Below, piece after piece: positions 18,961 through 28,485 of a DNA stretch of 47,498 nt. Both the position numbers and the translations under genes were made by a program. The stretch is from NCBI GenBank assembly GCA_003427395.1, contig BFEA01000497.1:126429-173926 (forward strand), in the 5' to 3' direction. This DNA is from Chara braunii (taxonomy: Eukaryota; Streptophyta; Charophyceae; Charales; Characeae). Position 1 is the first letter of the stretch. Every line of letters starts with the position of its first letter. The notes beneath the pieces were generated by a model. The model was not told where the DNA came from. It did no database searches and saw nothing but the letters and a program-made list of their open reading frames with translations.

Positions 18961-19633
18961 AACAACTTTTGAACATTGCAGTAAATCTTTATTTTCTTTT
19001 TCTCGTGTTTTTTGTTTTGGACAACTTGCACATGGCTATGTTGATCTTCCCTGAAGTCTTTCATGTTCTTGAGAAAGATTTCACCGAAGAAACAAGAGCA
19101 GCAAGACCCCCAGTGAATCTCTTAGGACAAGGCGTTGTATCTGTCTTTTTTTTTTTTTCCTTTTTTTGATTTCCTGTAGGCCCTGAATCGATTTCCCGAA
19201 TCTCACAGCCCTCGCTCCAGTCCATACCAAATGTGCAAAATGAGAATGAATGTTCCACTAGGTTGTGGGAAGATACACTACCATTTTTTTTTTTTTGTCT
19301 TTTGTGCATGTGGGGAGTAGTGGAGGGATGCTTCGAGAGTACGGCCACAACACACGCCGCTCTGAGAGGAACAGCCCACCCACACCATTTTGAGAGGCAT
19401 TTTTTTGGTTGTTTTTTCTTCTTTTTCTTCTTTTTTTTTTTTTGCTTCTCTAGTTGCTCGTTTCAGTTTTCAAAACGAGCGACCACCCTTGCATAGCCGA
19501 CACTGTACCAGGCCTCCACCAGACCTGTCGACGTCTTCCATGAATTCAGGAAGAGCAAAACGTTTAGCTAGACAGGGTACCGGTGGTTTAACAGTGGCCA
19601 ACCTTTTTCTCTTTTTTCTTCCAGGTGGGTAGG
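18961..19633. other. Spacer with several poly-T tracts
   Basis: No gene recognised between the LINE-2 inverted end and LTR D. It holds T runs at about 19,146-19,157, 19,286-19,298 and 19,430-19,443 and a perfect 8-bp inverted repeat GCTCGTTT / AAACGAGC (19,457-19,481). Some of it may be flanking DNA in which both elements inserted. Confidence 0.45.
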
Positions 19634-20809
19634 TGTAATGAACCCTGTGTGGCAGAAACTCAGAAGTCGTCAAACATCAGTAGTCTCATTATCTGCATCA
19701 AAGCCTATGAATCGTGAAGTGATATCTCAAACAATATCTAGTTACCATTAAAAGAAGAGAGTGGAGTGGGAACAGAAAGAGGAGAAGATGAAAGATCACA
19801 CAATTATCGCTTCAGACCCCTTTCCTTCTCCGGGCTTCTTCCCTCTCCATATCAACATCTAATAGATGATAACAAGCATAGTAATCTGATCACACACAAT
19901 AGTACCACGTGGAACTTTATCTCGTGAAGACCATGAATACATAGCAGATTCCAGTGACGACGTCAACTTCAGGTGAGTACCCGAACTCAATCTTCCACAG
20001 ATCTCGATCTTCCTCCTCCTCGCAACCAGTCACCTCATGTAGACAGAGTGGACACTGCCACGTCAGCAGTGAAGACAGGTGGCATACGCCACATCATCAA
20101 TGAAGACTAGTGGCACGCGCCACGTCAGCAATGTTCACTAGTGGCAGGCGTTGCATCATCATGCAATGTAGACCAGAGGCAACGCTACATCAGCATGCAT
20201 TGTAGACCAGAGACAGTGCCACATTAGCATGTAATGTAGACAAGAGGCAGCTCCACATCAGCATGCAAGGTAGACCAGAGGCAGCGCCACATCAACATGC
20301 CTGGGGCTCAATACAGAATTCGCCAGCATATCGCCACAGTCCCTGTCGTCATCCGTAATGCTAGCATACAGCCAGCGTTGAGCCAACACTTTGCCAAGTC
20401 GAAGTCAAGCCAGCGCTCAAGCAACACAGCAAGACTGAATGCTTGATTCACTCACGGCCAGCCTTAAGTAGCAATTGTCGAGGCTGTCTGGCGTCAGGTT
20501 CTTTCCGCACTGTCGTCTAGATTGACTCGCAGTTGAGGGTCCTGATTGTACAGTTGCAAACTTCTCCCTTGGACCTGATGTTGTCCGGGTACTTGCATAC
20601 AAACAAGTGTGTGTGCTTGACCAACAACCTAGGCTAGGTACCTTCGGACTTTGACCGTTGGGGTCACGAGAGTTGACCAAAGTCAACTGTCACACGTCCA
20701 AACCCTAAGTGCTCGTGTGGGGTCCTTTTTGCCCCCGTTTCGGCCTGCGCTGAGGGCGGCTGAGTTGACCCTCAGTCTTTCCACGAGACATATGGCATGG
20801 GTTATTGCA
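19634..20809 (-). mobile_element. 3' LTR of element D
   Basis: Begins on the minus strand TGCAATAACCCATG directly after the polypurine-like GGCCGGCAGGAA and ends GGGTTCATTACA, giving imperfect inverted ends (TGTAATGAACCC / GGGTTATTGCA on the plus strand). Length 1,176 bp. Its start is shared with the LTR of D' at 33,849, as are GTACCCGGACA and a TACTTAAG or TACATAAG core promoter (here near 20,464). An array of 34-bp repeats lies in the transcribed part. Confidence 0.8.
20070..20297. repeat. Tandem repeats of 30-34 bp in LTR D
   Basis: Four in-phase 34-bp units (20,162; 20,196; 20,230; 20,264) of the form TGCAATGTAGACCAGAGGCA plus CGCCACATCAGCA. They are preceded by three degenerate 30-31 bp units (20,070; 20,101; 20,132) with CGCCACGTCAGCA or a variant. 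On the element strand each unit ends in TGCTGATGTGG or TGCTGACGTGG, the motif repeated in D'. Confidence 0.85.
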
Positions 20810-20834
20810 TTCCTGCCGGCCCAGTTTTCGAGTT

Positions 20835-21239
20835 TCATCGCAGAAAATACATTAATTCTCCACGTACATATGCAGCAACGATATCAGGAGCAGTAGGTAG
20901 GAGTTCTTTCCTAGTAAACCATCTGGCTTCACATGGGGGTTGGGTCTTGAACTTTACCTTGTGCTTCTGACGTCGTCCTCTGCCACCTGTAGAAAAATAA
21001 CCATGTTCCAATATTCTTTCAACTTCATAGCCTCCATTCATAGAGGGTGGAAACATAGATGGCCTATTTGGAAAGTTATCACTTTCTACATAAGGTAGCA
21101 ACTTAGATGCATGGAAGACAGGGCATGTCCTTAGATGAGGAGGTACATCTATACGATAGGAAGGTCCATTTTCACCTCCAATTACTTTCGAGAACTTCCT
21201 TGGGCCCGTAGTAGACTGGTAGCAGTTCCTTAGACACAT
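20835..21239 (-). pseudogene. Element D integrase C-terminal GPY/F and chromo-like tail
   Basis: Reads NGPSYRIDVPPHLRTCPVFH, ASKLLPYV (GPY/F-type module), then GGYEVERILEHGYFSTGGRG, KHKVKFK, ARWFTRKELL and APDIVAAY. The second half has the spacing of the chromodomain-like end of chromoviral integrases, which steers insertion to marked chromatin. It is closely similar to the equivalent region of element E (44,502-44,900). It lies in another frame than the integrase core. Confidence 0.8.
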
Positions 21240-21339
21240 TTTCTTCTAAGGAAAACTCTTTACACTTAACCCAGACAAAGTCCCCTTCTTGAAATTGTGA
21301 AGGTCGGCAATGTGTATTAGCTTGTTTAACCATTTGTAG

Positions 21340-22525
21340 TTAGGCTTTTTGTATGTTTTCGTTAACCGTTTTGATGTCTTCTTCATATATAAATGCAAAT
21401 TCTCGAGTACCTGGGGGTAGCCTTTGAGCCTGGTCCCGTGTTAATGCATCAATAGGATGCCTAGGCTTCCATCCTTTATGTAGTGTGTTAGGCGTTCTTC
21501 CTGTAACAGTATGTATACTGTTATTGTAGGCACTAGCACTTTTAGGCAAGTTCTCATCCCAATGGATTTGGTCAGGTCGGACATACGTTCGCATAAGTTG
21601 TTGGCAAAGACGATTCATTTGCTCAGTTTGGCCATTCGTTTTAGGATGTCTACCTGACGACATGGTCAACTCGGTTCCATAGACTTCCATCAACTTCTGC
21701 CATTGTAGACTGGTGAACCGAACATCTCGATCTGATACGATGGTTTTGGGAAATCCATACTCAGAGACCCATCGCATTTGACCCATCGCATTTGAAGCTT
21801 TTGAATGAGTAGTTCAGTTCTAGCTTCAGCAAGCAAAGGAATGAGCATAACATACGTGAGAATCTATCGATGATGACCATTACCTGACTGTTGTCGTTTC
21901 GACTCTTAGTGAGGCTCATAAATTCAATCGATATAGACTCACCTGAGTCACTTGGAATAGGTAGTGGTCACAATAGTCCCATTGGATTCTTATATGAGGG
22001 TTTGTTCCTTTGACAGACAAGACAAGTCCGCACATACGTTAGTACATCTTCCTTCATTCCTTTCCACTCAAATCGTTCACGCACATCGGCATACGTCTTC
22101 TTAAAACCAAAATGACCTTCCGCATCATGGCTTTCCCCAATGATTAAAATTTTGATTGATTTTAGGTGAGGAACACACAATCGTTCGTCGGTTTTATCCA
22201 GCAAGAAGAGTAAGCCATCAATAATTCGATATTTTGGAAACAACTCACGATTCTTTCGTAAAGTTTCAATGATAGGACTCCAAATTGGATCACTCGCATA
22301 ACCCTGGCGGATCTGTTCTTTCAGTTCAATGATAGGACTCCAAATTGCACACCTGGACAAAGCTTCCATAACCACGTTAGACTTACCCTTAATGGTTTTC
22401 ACCTCAAAGTCAAATGTGTGAAGGAAAGCGGACCACCTTACCAACTTGTCGGAAAGCTTAGGCTGAGTCTTGATCCACTTTAATGAAAAGTGACCAGAGT
22501 AGACAATTACATGTCTTCCTAACAA
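21340..22525 (-). pseudogene. Element D RNase H end and integrase
   Basis: The first part (22,525-21,968) completes RNase H (NVVMEALSR; the usual catalytic ADALSR Asp is Glu). It then gives the integrase zinc domain GESHDAEGHFGF with TCLVCQRNK (HHCC complete). The core follows: SIEFMSL (the first catalytic Asp appears as Glu), IVSDRDVRFTS and TNGQTEQMN (second Asp and Glu present), RPDQIHWDENLP. The region 21,787-21,967 changes frame. A 14-bp tandem duplication (21,767-21,794) and a 22-bp direct repeat 60 bp apart (22,266 and 22,326) add to the damage. Confidence 0.85.
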
Positions 22526-22534
22526 GTAGTGTTT

Positions 22535-22804
22535 CTAGGTATCCAGTGTAGCAACTAAGGCATACAATTCCCTTTCATAGGTGGAGTTGGCCACTTTTTC
22601 TGACGAAAGTCTTCTGGACATAAACTGAATAGGTCTATATCCCTTACCGTCGTCCTGCTGTAGCACAACTCCAATCCCATATTGACTTGCGTCAATCGTA
22701 ACGATGAAAGGAAGATACGGGTCAACGATCTTTAGGATAGGGTAGTGAGTCAGGGCATATTTTAACTTTCTAAACGATGACTCACAATCTTGTCGGACAA
22801 CCAA
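22535..22804 (-). pseudogene. Element D RNase H, N-terminal part
   Basis: Contains FIVTIDASQYGIGVVLQQDD, with the first catalytic Asp in TIDAS, PIQFMSRRL and TYERELYALV with the catalytic Glu. RNase H removes template RNA during reverse transcription. A TAG replaces the Trp codon expected in DTWKHYLLG, splitting it from the remainder. Confidence 0.85.
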
Positions 22805-22811
22805 AACTTTT

Positions 22812-23636
22812 CCTTTTTAAGTAATCTTCTCATAGGAGCAACTATCAAGGAGAAGTTTCTGACGAACTTCCTATAGTAGCTAGCAAGTCCTAGGAAAAAT
22901 CTTAGTTCAGTTATAGTCTTAGGTTGTGGCCAAACTCTGATTGCTGTAATCTTCTTTTCTTCAGGCCTTAGTCATTCCTCGTTCACTATATGCCCTAAGT
23001 ACAAGACTTCAAGCTTAGCAAACTCAAACTTCTTCGGATTCAGTTTGAAGTTGCCCTCGCACAACTTCTGCAAGACCATTCAAAGGTGTTTCTCGTGTTC
23101 TTCCAGTGTCTTACTGTACACTAGAATATCGTCGAGATAGGCTACTACGAATTGATCGAGCCATTGCCAGAACAACTCATTCATTGACCTTTGGAAGGTC
23201 GCAGGTGCATTGGTGAAACCGAAAGGCATAACCACGAACTCGTAGTGACCATACCTGGTTCATAATGTCGTCTTGTGTTGATCCTCAGGAGCCACCTCAA
23301 TCTGGTGGTACCTTGACTTGAGATCAATTTTGTTGAAGTACCTGCATCCATGCAACTGATCCAATAGATCATCAATGCGCGGAAGAGGCTCCGCGTTTTT
23401 GAGAGTGATGGAGTTCAGCCCACGATAATTTATACATAGTCGGAGTTCACCTTCCTTTTTAGGCACAAATAAGACAGGCGCACCACAAGGAGATGAGTGA
23501 GCGCGAATCCATCCTTTGTCAGTAAGTTTTTGCAACTGCTTTCGAAGTTCCTCAAGTTCCTTGGGAGACATTCAGTAAATGAGACCCTTGGGAATCTTGC
23601 TTCTGGGAATGATCTCGATTGTGTGTTGTATAGCAC
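22812..23636 (-). pseudogene. Element D reverse transcriptase
   Basis: Order: [63 protein letters not shown] (motif A with catalytic Asp), [20 protein letters not shown] (motif B), [10 protein letters not shown] (catalytic box intact, 23,128-23,139), LGHIV and RFFLGLASYYRKFV. At least three TGA stops stand where the family has Arg codons. The catalytic residues themselves are kept. Confidence 0.9.
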
Positions 23637-23779
23637 GCTCAGTGATTCCCGTCAGCTAAGTTTGCAAGTCCTTATATTCGTTGAGAAGTTTCTAGATAGA
23701 AGGTGGATAGGATGAGGCACTCATCGACTCGCTTGACAAGCACCATCATCACCTCTTGATCCAACTTCTTCTTAACTAC

Positions 23780-24215
23780 CATTGAACGAAAAGATGGATA
23801 ACTCGTACAGCAGACAGACGTTTAACGGAGACCTCAATTTTCAGACCACTTGTCAGGTCATTTATAACAAAACTTAAGGGTCATTATAATCAAACTTGCC
23901 ACCAATTCAGAGAGAGGAGATCATATTAACGACTTGAAAAAAAAAATGAAAAAAAAGCTTTAAAAACCAATAAAACAACAAGGCAAATGTGTGTTTTCAT
24001 GCAAAATTCACTCATTTCAGTTTTCAGGATTTTCAAGATTTTTCAGGGCTAGCCAAAACAGTCAACTTCAAGACCCCAACAAACACCAAACTTGGCACAC
24101 ACAAACTTGACCAAAAATAAAACAGGGCAAAAGAAAGAAAACGGTGTCCAATGTACTTTTCAGGGTTGAAGGGGTTAACCAGGGCTGAAAGTGGGGGTCC
24201 CTGTTAACCGCTTGT
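23780..24215. other. A-rich insert between protease and RT of element D
   Basis: Sequence without coding match, with A runs near 23,937-23,960 and a composition unlike the flanking gene. It separates the end of the protease (LDMILGMDW at about 24,325-24,360) from RT. It includes an imperfect inverted repeat GGTTAACCAGGG / CCCTGTTAACC (24,173-24,210). It may be a small insertion; limits are approximate. Confidence 0.4.
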
Positions 24216-24289
24216 GACAGCAGGAAGACAAAGTAGAGTTAGAGTCAGGCCTATGATACAACTTTATAGCACGCAATTCGGATTTCTCG

Positions 24290-24640
24290 TCCTTGAGTTC
24301 GACAATTTTCTCTTTGAACTTCACCTCTGGTCAGCTTCTTCGTGCCAATCCATTCCCAGAATCATGTCCAAGGGTAAATTCTTCTCTATAAGGATGGATA
24401 TCTCATGTCAAATCTTCTTACCTTCCTTAGTCATAAAATAACACTTTACTCGATGGACGTATTGAGAGACAGTGATTGTGCTCGTATCAATAAACGGGAT
24501 AGGTCGAGGTAAATATTTTACCTTCATTCCCAATGCAATTTTCGAATTGCCTTCTCTGAGATGTAAGACCGCGTCAATCCCAGATCTAACAAAGCACCTA
24601 CTCGCGTGTGTGGAGTTTCAATATCCCCAATCATCAGCTC
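24290..24640 (-). pseudogene. Element D retropepsin-like protease
   Basis: Reads RVGALLDLGLTRSYIS at the active-site loop, where the family has LLDSGATRNYIS: the catalytic Asp is kept but the following Ser and Ala are Leu. Further on, after a frame change and a TGA, comes EKNLPLDMILGMDWHEEA, the conserved flap/C-terminal block. Role as in the other elements: Gag-Pol maturation. Confidence 0.8.
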
Positions 24641-24870
24641 ACCCTTAGACTTAGCGTTCTTCGCCCACGAACTCTGTAATGCTATGAGTTCATTGCCGAG
24701 CTCGTCAAGGGAATCGTCTAGTGAAATGGAACAAAGTACAGCGTCAGGGTGTTTTGGACGACAGGCGGAAGACGAGCCATCCTCAACCTTAATAGTCGAA
24801 GGAATAGAAGGGGTTATAGGCGCCTTACCTTTATCTTCGTTTAATCCTTTCAACTCAGTAGGAGCAGATG

Positions 24871-26348
24871 CTACTCCACGGTGCCACACTTGAAGCACTG
24901 GTGATTGTCCATTTTGGACTGCCACTCCTCTCGCGTCATGTTCATTTTCTCCGAAGGCCTCCCGAACGCTATGCCGAGATGCTCAGGGAACGGGTGTGGC
25001 CTCCTCGTCTTCTTCCACTGACTCTGGCCTCCCTTGTTGGCCATGACAACAATGAGGTCACCCTTCCCAAACTCGCTGCTTCCCGCACCACCTCCTCCCT
25101 CGGATTCTTCGAGTGGTAACTTTTCTACGGTATCATCATCGAAAACAACCAACATATGGTCCTGCGGTTTTTGCCGCCAGAGGACCCACTTACTGTATCC
25201 GCCAACAGGTCCTGACTTAATCATCGAAGCGTAAGACCCCTTTACCTGAGCGGTCATCTGCTCTCTCTGGAGAACGAGGTCGCGGAACTGCCGATCATTA
25301 TACTTACCTGACTTCGATTCTACACGAGGTGTCATCGAATGAGGTCGGGCAAGGCTCGTGAGTAGATGTACAAGACCTGGTTGTCTTGCAAATTCAGTCC
25401 AGGTACCTGCAAAAGACGATCAACCTCACGAGATAGTGAATCAACTCAAGACCAACGCTTTTGCCCGATTGTAGTGAGTTCGTCAAAGGCCTTGTCGTCC
25501 GTCGTTTTGTCGAGAAATCGCTCCTTAATCTCTTGGAGAAATTGTCTCAACGTCAAGGTCTTAGCCCACTCACCTATATCCTCAAAGCCAGCGACATTGG
25601 CCTCGGACAACACCCATTCCTTAGCCACTCCCCCCCAGACACGATGTGGAGAAAACGACCTGGCTCTCGGGCTCGACGCGTGCAGTACTGTTGTAAGTCT
25701 GGATTTCGGCAATCCATACAAGTTGTCCTCCTCTTATTGCTATAGGTGAGTGGTAACTTCATTTTCATCTTTTCTTTCTTCTTCGGTTTCTCGACTTCTT
25801 TTATCGACTCTTACTTTTTGGCGGGTTCTTCCTTCTTCCCTGCCGGTTCCTCTAGTTCTTTGTTGGAACCTTCGAACTTTTTTGGCGTCGTCCTCTTCAT
25901 TGCATCTTTCATCAACTTCTCTTGTTTTTTTTTCTTTTATTTTCCCTTAGCCTCCTCCTCAGCTGACACTTAACCTTTCCCTTTTACTAGTCTCAATACC
26001 GACTCTAATGCGGCACTATTATTATCAATCTTCAACTCAAGGTGTGCCAAATAGGCCATCAAGTTTTTTCTCGAATTTTATCCTTTGATACTCATCCATT
26101 CTTTTTTTTTATTCGTCCAATGCTTTTTCCAATTGTCTAATGTTGGTCAGCATTGTATCCTCATTCAGTTTTGACCTTCTTACTTCTTCCCTTCCTTCTT
26201 CTTTTACTTCCCGTTCTTCTTTCAGCTTGCCTGCAACAATCTTTGCCAGTTCCTCGGCTACATATTGCTCAAGGGCCATTTGGCCCTGATCAGTAGTCTG
26301 TTGCCCCCTCGTACTAGCCTCCATCATATGAACAGCCGTATCGGCCTC
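24871..26348 (-). pseudogene. Element D gag, frameshifted and cut at its N-terminus
   Basis: N-terminal part (26,348-26,109): Glu/Lys-rich coiled coil (MALEQYVAEELAKIVAGKLK) followed by LNEDTMLTNIRQLEKALDE, alike to the gag start of D'. Capsid part (25,721-25,446): FEDIGEWAKTL, LRQFLQEIKERFLDKT, the C-terminal retrotransposon Gag block. Nucleocapsid side (25,335-24,871): SKWVLWRQK, DHMLVVFDDDTVEKLP and half a zinc knuckle, CFKCGTVE, after which a frameshift removes the His and last Cys. The apparent Met start inside the LTR of B is fortuitous, because B inserted there. Confidence 0.75.
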
Positions 26349-26403
26349 TGTTACATGGTGCGCCTGCAACATGTAGCGCCTGCAAAACGAGGGCCATTTT
26401 CAG

Positions 26404-26541
26404 GCCGTGGGTCGTTTCAACCTGAAAGCCTGAAAACAAGTGCCTACAAGCCCTATGTCGTTTCAGCTTTAAAGCCTGGTAACAAGGGCCTACAAGCCCT
26501 GTGTCGTTTCAGCCTAAAACAGGGCCCTCCTGGCCTTGAGT
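26404..26541. repeat. Three 46-bp tandem repeats in U3 of LTR B
   Basis: Units begin at 26,404, 26,450 and 26,496 with GCCCTGTGTCGTTTCAGC or a variant, followed by CTGAAAGCCTGAAAACAAGG. LTR C has the same units at 45,831, 45,877 and 45,923 with the same 46-bp period, and the 33,723 copy has at least two. Confidence 0.85.
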
Positions 26542-26706
26542 ATTTTCAGCCCCTCATAAGATCGACCTGCCCTGAAAGGCACCAGACCAGGGTTTTAGCA
26601 CAAGCCATTTTGGGTCTGTTTTGAAGACAACCTTTGTTTGAGCTTCAACGCCAGGGTCTGGCACGTTTTGGCATTGGCAAGAGCGGCCTCCTGGACGGGC
26701 CAGCAC

Positions 26707-26714
26707 TATATAAG
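26707..26714 (+). promoter_or_regulatory. TATA box of LTR B
   Basis: TATATAAG in the context CAGCACTATATAAGTC. LTR C has TATATAAG at the same place (47,199), and LTR A a decayed form. Transcription would start about 30 bp downstream, near GGCAGGCTGCAGG. Confidence 0.75.
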
Positions 26715-26998
26715 TCTAGACCGCCGGGCAGGCTGCAGGTAGTTCGTAGGGACTTCCCAGGCACTTCACGTGCAGTTCAGGAGGGAGAAGGTAGTCTTCA
26801 GGATTCGGCAGAAGCACTCCGGAGGAGCGGTGTAGTAGTAGTATTTGCGTTAGCAGTAGTCTTCAGCGCTGGGCGCTATTAGGAGCTAGAGTAGTACTGG
26901 AGAGAGAGAGATTGGGCGGAGGCCAGGGAGACTTACCTGGAGCGCCATAGCTCCAGCTTCGTCTTCGATGTACCCGAAGCACATCGTCATCGTCATAG

Positions 26999-27050
26999 GT
27001 TAGTACCTGGCATATGAGAGAGAGAAAGTTCTTTTTCTTCCTCTTCTCAG
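26999..27050 (+). other. Putative 52-bp intron in LTR B
   Basis: CATAG/GTTAGTACC at the left edge and TTCTTCCTCTTCTCAG/TCC at the right edge: GT donor, pyrimidine tract and AG acceptor. Both junctions and the sequences just outside them are conserved in LTR A. The intron is very short, so splicing needs RNA evidence. Confidence 0.45.
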
Positions 27051-27275
27051 TCCACCATCTCCCTCTCACACTCTCGCTACCTGACTTCACTGCATCAGCA
27101 GTCTACGAGAGAGCGAGCTTGGTGACATTTGGATCCAAACTCCACATTGGGTTTCACACAGTTGACAAGGGATTATCTGAGACTTGTACCGAAGACTTGG
27201 TGTTGACGACATTCCCATCTTCCCCCTTCTTCTTCATCTAATCCCCTCCACTTCGTTTGTGTATGGTCTTGACCT

Positions 27276-27511
27276 GGCGCATTCTTCCTGTGTGTAGCGC
27301 CAGGCCCCTTCACATCTTGTGACGAGGATGATGTATGTTTGGTCTGTATTGCGACATTGATTGGGCTGGTCATTGGTATTCTAGCATTTTGTTGCATTGT
27401 CTTGTACTACGTGAGAGAGGTCAGTCCCGACCAGGTCAGGGCTTATATCGTACGTCTTCCGCTGCTCTACATTGCGCCATTTTGTATGTATCAGGATGTA
27501 CGTTGTTTGTG
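27276..27511 (+). pseudogene. Membrane-peptide segment in LTR B
   Basis: Codons from 27,276 read GAFFLC, GPFTSCDEDDVC, LVCIATLIGLVIGILAF, CIVLYYVREV, then a tail ending at TGA 27,509-27,511. The 49-codon core aligns to LTR A without indels; by hand I count 24 base differences: 13 at third, 7 at first and 4 at second codon positions, and 38 of 49 residues identical. A TGA precedes GAFFLC, and the exon part further upstream (LSETC, LTTFPSSP) is in another frame with its own TAA, so this copy looks broken. It is absent from the pol genes. Confidence 0.5.
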
Positions 27512-27605
27512 AGATTCCACTAGCACAACATTGTCCATTCAGTCCTTTTTATCACATTGCGGCTCCTTGGCTTTACATACATTGCCCAACTGGGTATGTA
27601 GCAGT

Positions 27606-27617
27606 TGGTATCGGAAC
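27606..27617 (+). other. Primer-binding site of element B
   Basis: TGGTATCGGAAC, two bases after the LTR end; matches the initiator-Met type site TGGTATCAGAGC at 10 of 12 positions. Confirms that 26,349-27,603 is a 5' LTR in plus orientation. Confidence 0.7.
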
Positions 27618-28485
27618 ACCTCACGTGAATCGGGACAACCTGATCTGACACATGTGTGGGGACGAAGTAGTTAAATAGTTTTGATTGATTGATGATTAGA
27701 GCATACTAATTAGCCCCCAAAATCACGATTTTGACCTAATTGTGGAAAATCGAATTTTTTTTCTCTTGGATTTTGTTCGCCCGCTATTTCTGTTGTGGAA
27801 AATCGCAATAGTGCAACACCTGAAATTTCCGTTTTCGGTTTTCTTATGAAAATTCAAAATTTCGTTGTTGGAAATCCGGAATATCTTCTTTTCGAAAATT
27901 TTGATTTCTTTTTGCAATTTCGCGGTTTTTGGAAATTCAGAGTATCTTTTTTTTTAATTTTGAAATTCGTTTTTTTGAAAACGGTACGGGAAATCCCTCT
28001 TGCAATTGTCATGTTCCAAACTGCGCGTACTCTCATCTGAGTAATTTCGAATATTTTTTTTGTATTTTACTTTCGGAATTCGTTTGCAGTCTGAAAGTTC
28101 AAAAAATTTTCCTCGTTGGTAATTTCGTACTTCAAGGGGAATTGAGAGGACTACTGAACTTGCAAACGAGTATTTTCTTTTTTCTTGAATTTTTTTGCGA
28201 AGTTCAAACTTTTCTTTTTTGATTAGTGGCTCCTTATCTGGGCGATCAACCCACCCCTCCCCACCTATGTTGTTGCCCCCTCTGGTCTTCTCTATCTCCG
28301 GGTACCCCCTGCGGCGGCATTGGTGAGTTGCCACGTCAGCAGGCCACATTAGCATGCCACGTTAGCAGGACACGTCAACAACCAATCGCCGCAGCAGCAG
28401 GTCACGTAAGTACATGGTGCTCACGCACTCAAAGACAAGCGGCATGGATTAGCAGACGGGAGAGACTACCGAGGGGGACATGTAG
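27618..28485 (+). other. Leader of element B with an A/T-rich insert-like block
   Basis: Noncoding. From about 27,720 to 28,220 the composition shifts to A/T-rich with many variants of GAAATTC, AAATTTC and GGAAATCC, unlike anything else in the element. From 28,331 it holds CCACGTCAGCA and related CCACATTAGCA, CCACGTTAGCA and CACGTCAACA, the inverse of the motif repeated in D'. Gag starts shortly after. Confidence 0.6.

Larger units (their letters stand above)
19634..26348 (-). mobile_element. Element D: Ty3/gypsy (chromovirus-type) retrotransposon
   Basis: Minus-strand order gag, protease, RT, RNase H, integrase, chromo-like tail, polypurine tract and 3' LTR. The 5' end is missing: at 26,348 the gag coding sequence is cut by the TGTTACATG end of element B, and its remainder, leader and 5' LTR are not seen in the window. 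Multiple stops, mostly at Arg or Trp codons, make it non-functional. Confidence 0.9.
26349..27603 (+). mobile_element. 5' LTR of element B (1,255 bp)
   Basis: TGTTACATGGTGCGCC to GTATGTAGCA, TG...CA ends, with a PBS two bases on. U3 has three 46-bp repeats; the TATA box TATATAAG is at 26,707. The transcribed part holds a G-box CACGTG (26,767), a CAG-type donor and acceptor enclosing a 52-bp intron, and the membrane-peptide segment shared with LTR A. The left 5-bp flank is GCCTC. The same start recurs at 33,723 (3' copy) and 45,793 (LTR C). Confidence 0.85.

Noticed and set aside
20070-20297. CRISPR-like array (30-34 bp units)
   Set aside because: Units are directly adjacent without unique spacers, in a eukaryotic LTR with no cas genes.
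26109-26372. Gag start codon of element D at 26,372
   Set aside because: The first codons are read from the LTR of element B, which inserted at 26,349; the true start of D gag is missing.
27335-27523. ATG-initiated 62-codon frame in LTR B
   Set aside because: It is out of frame with the segment conserved between LTRs A and B and is not conserved itself.
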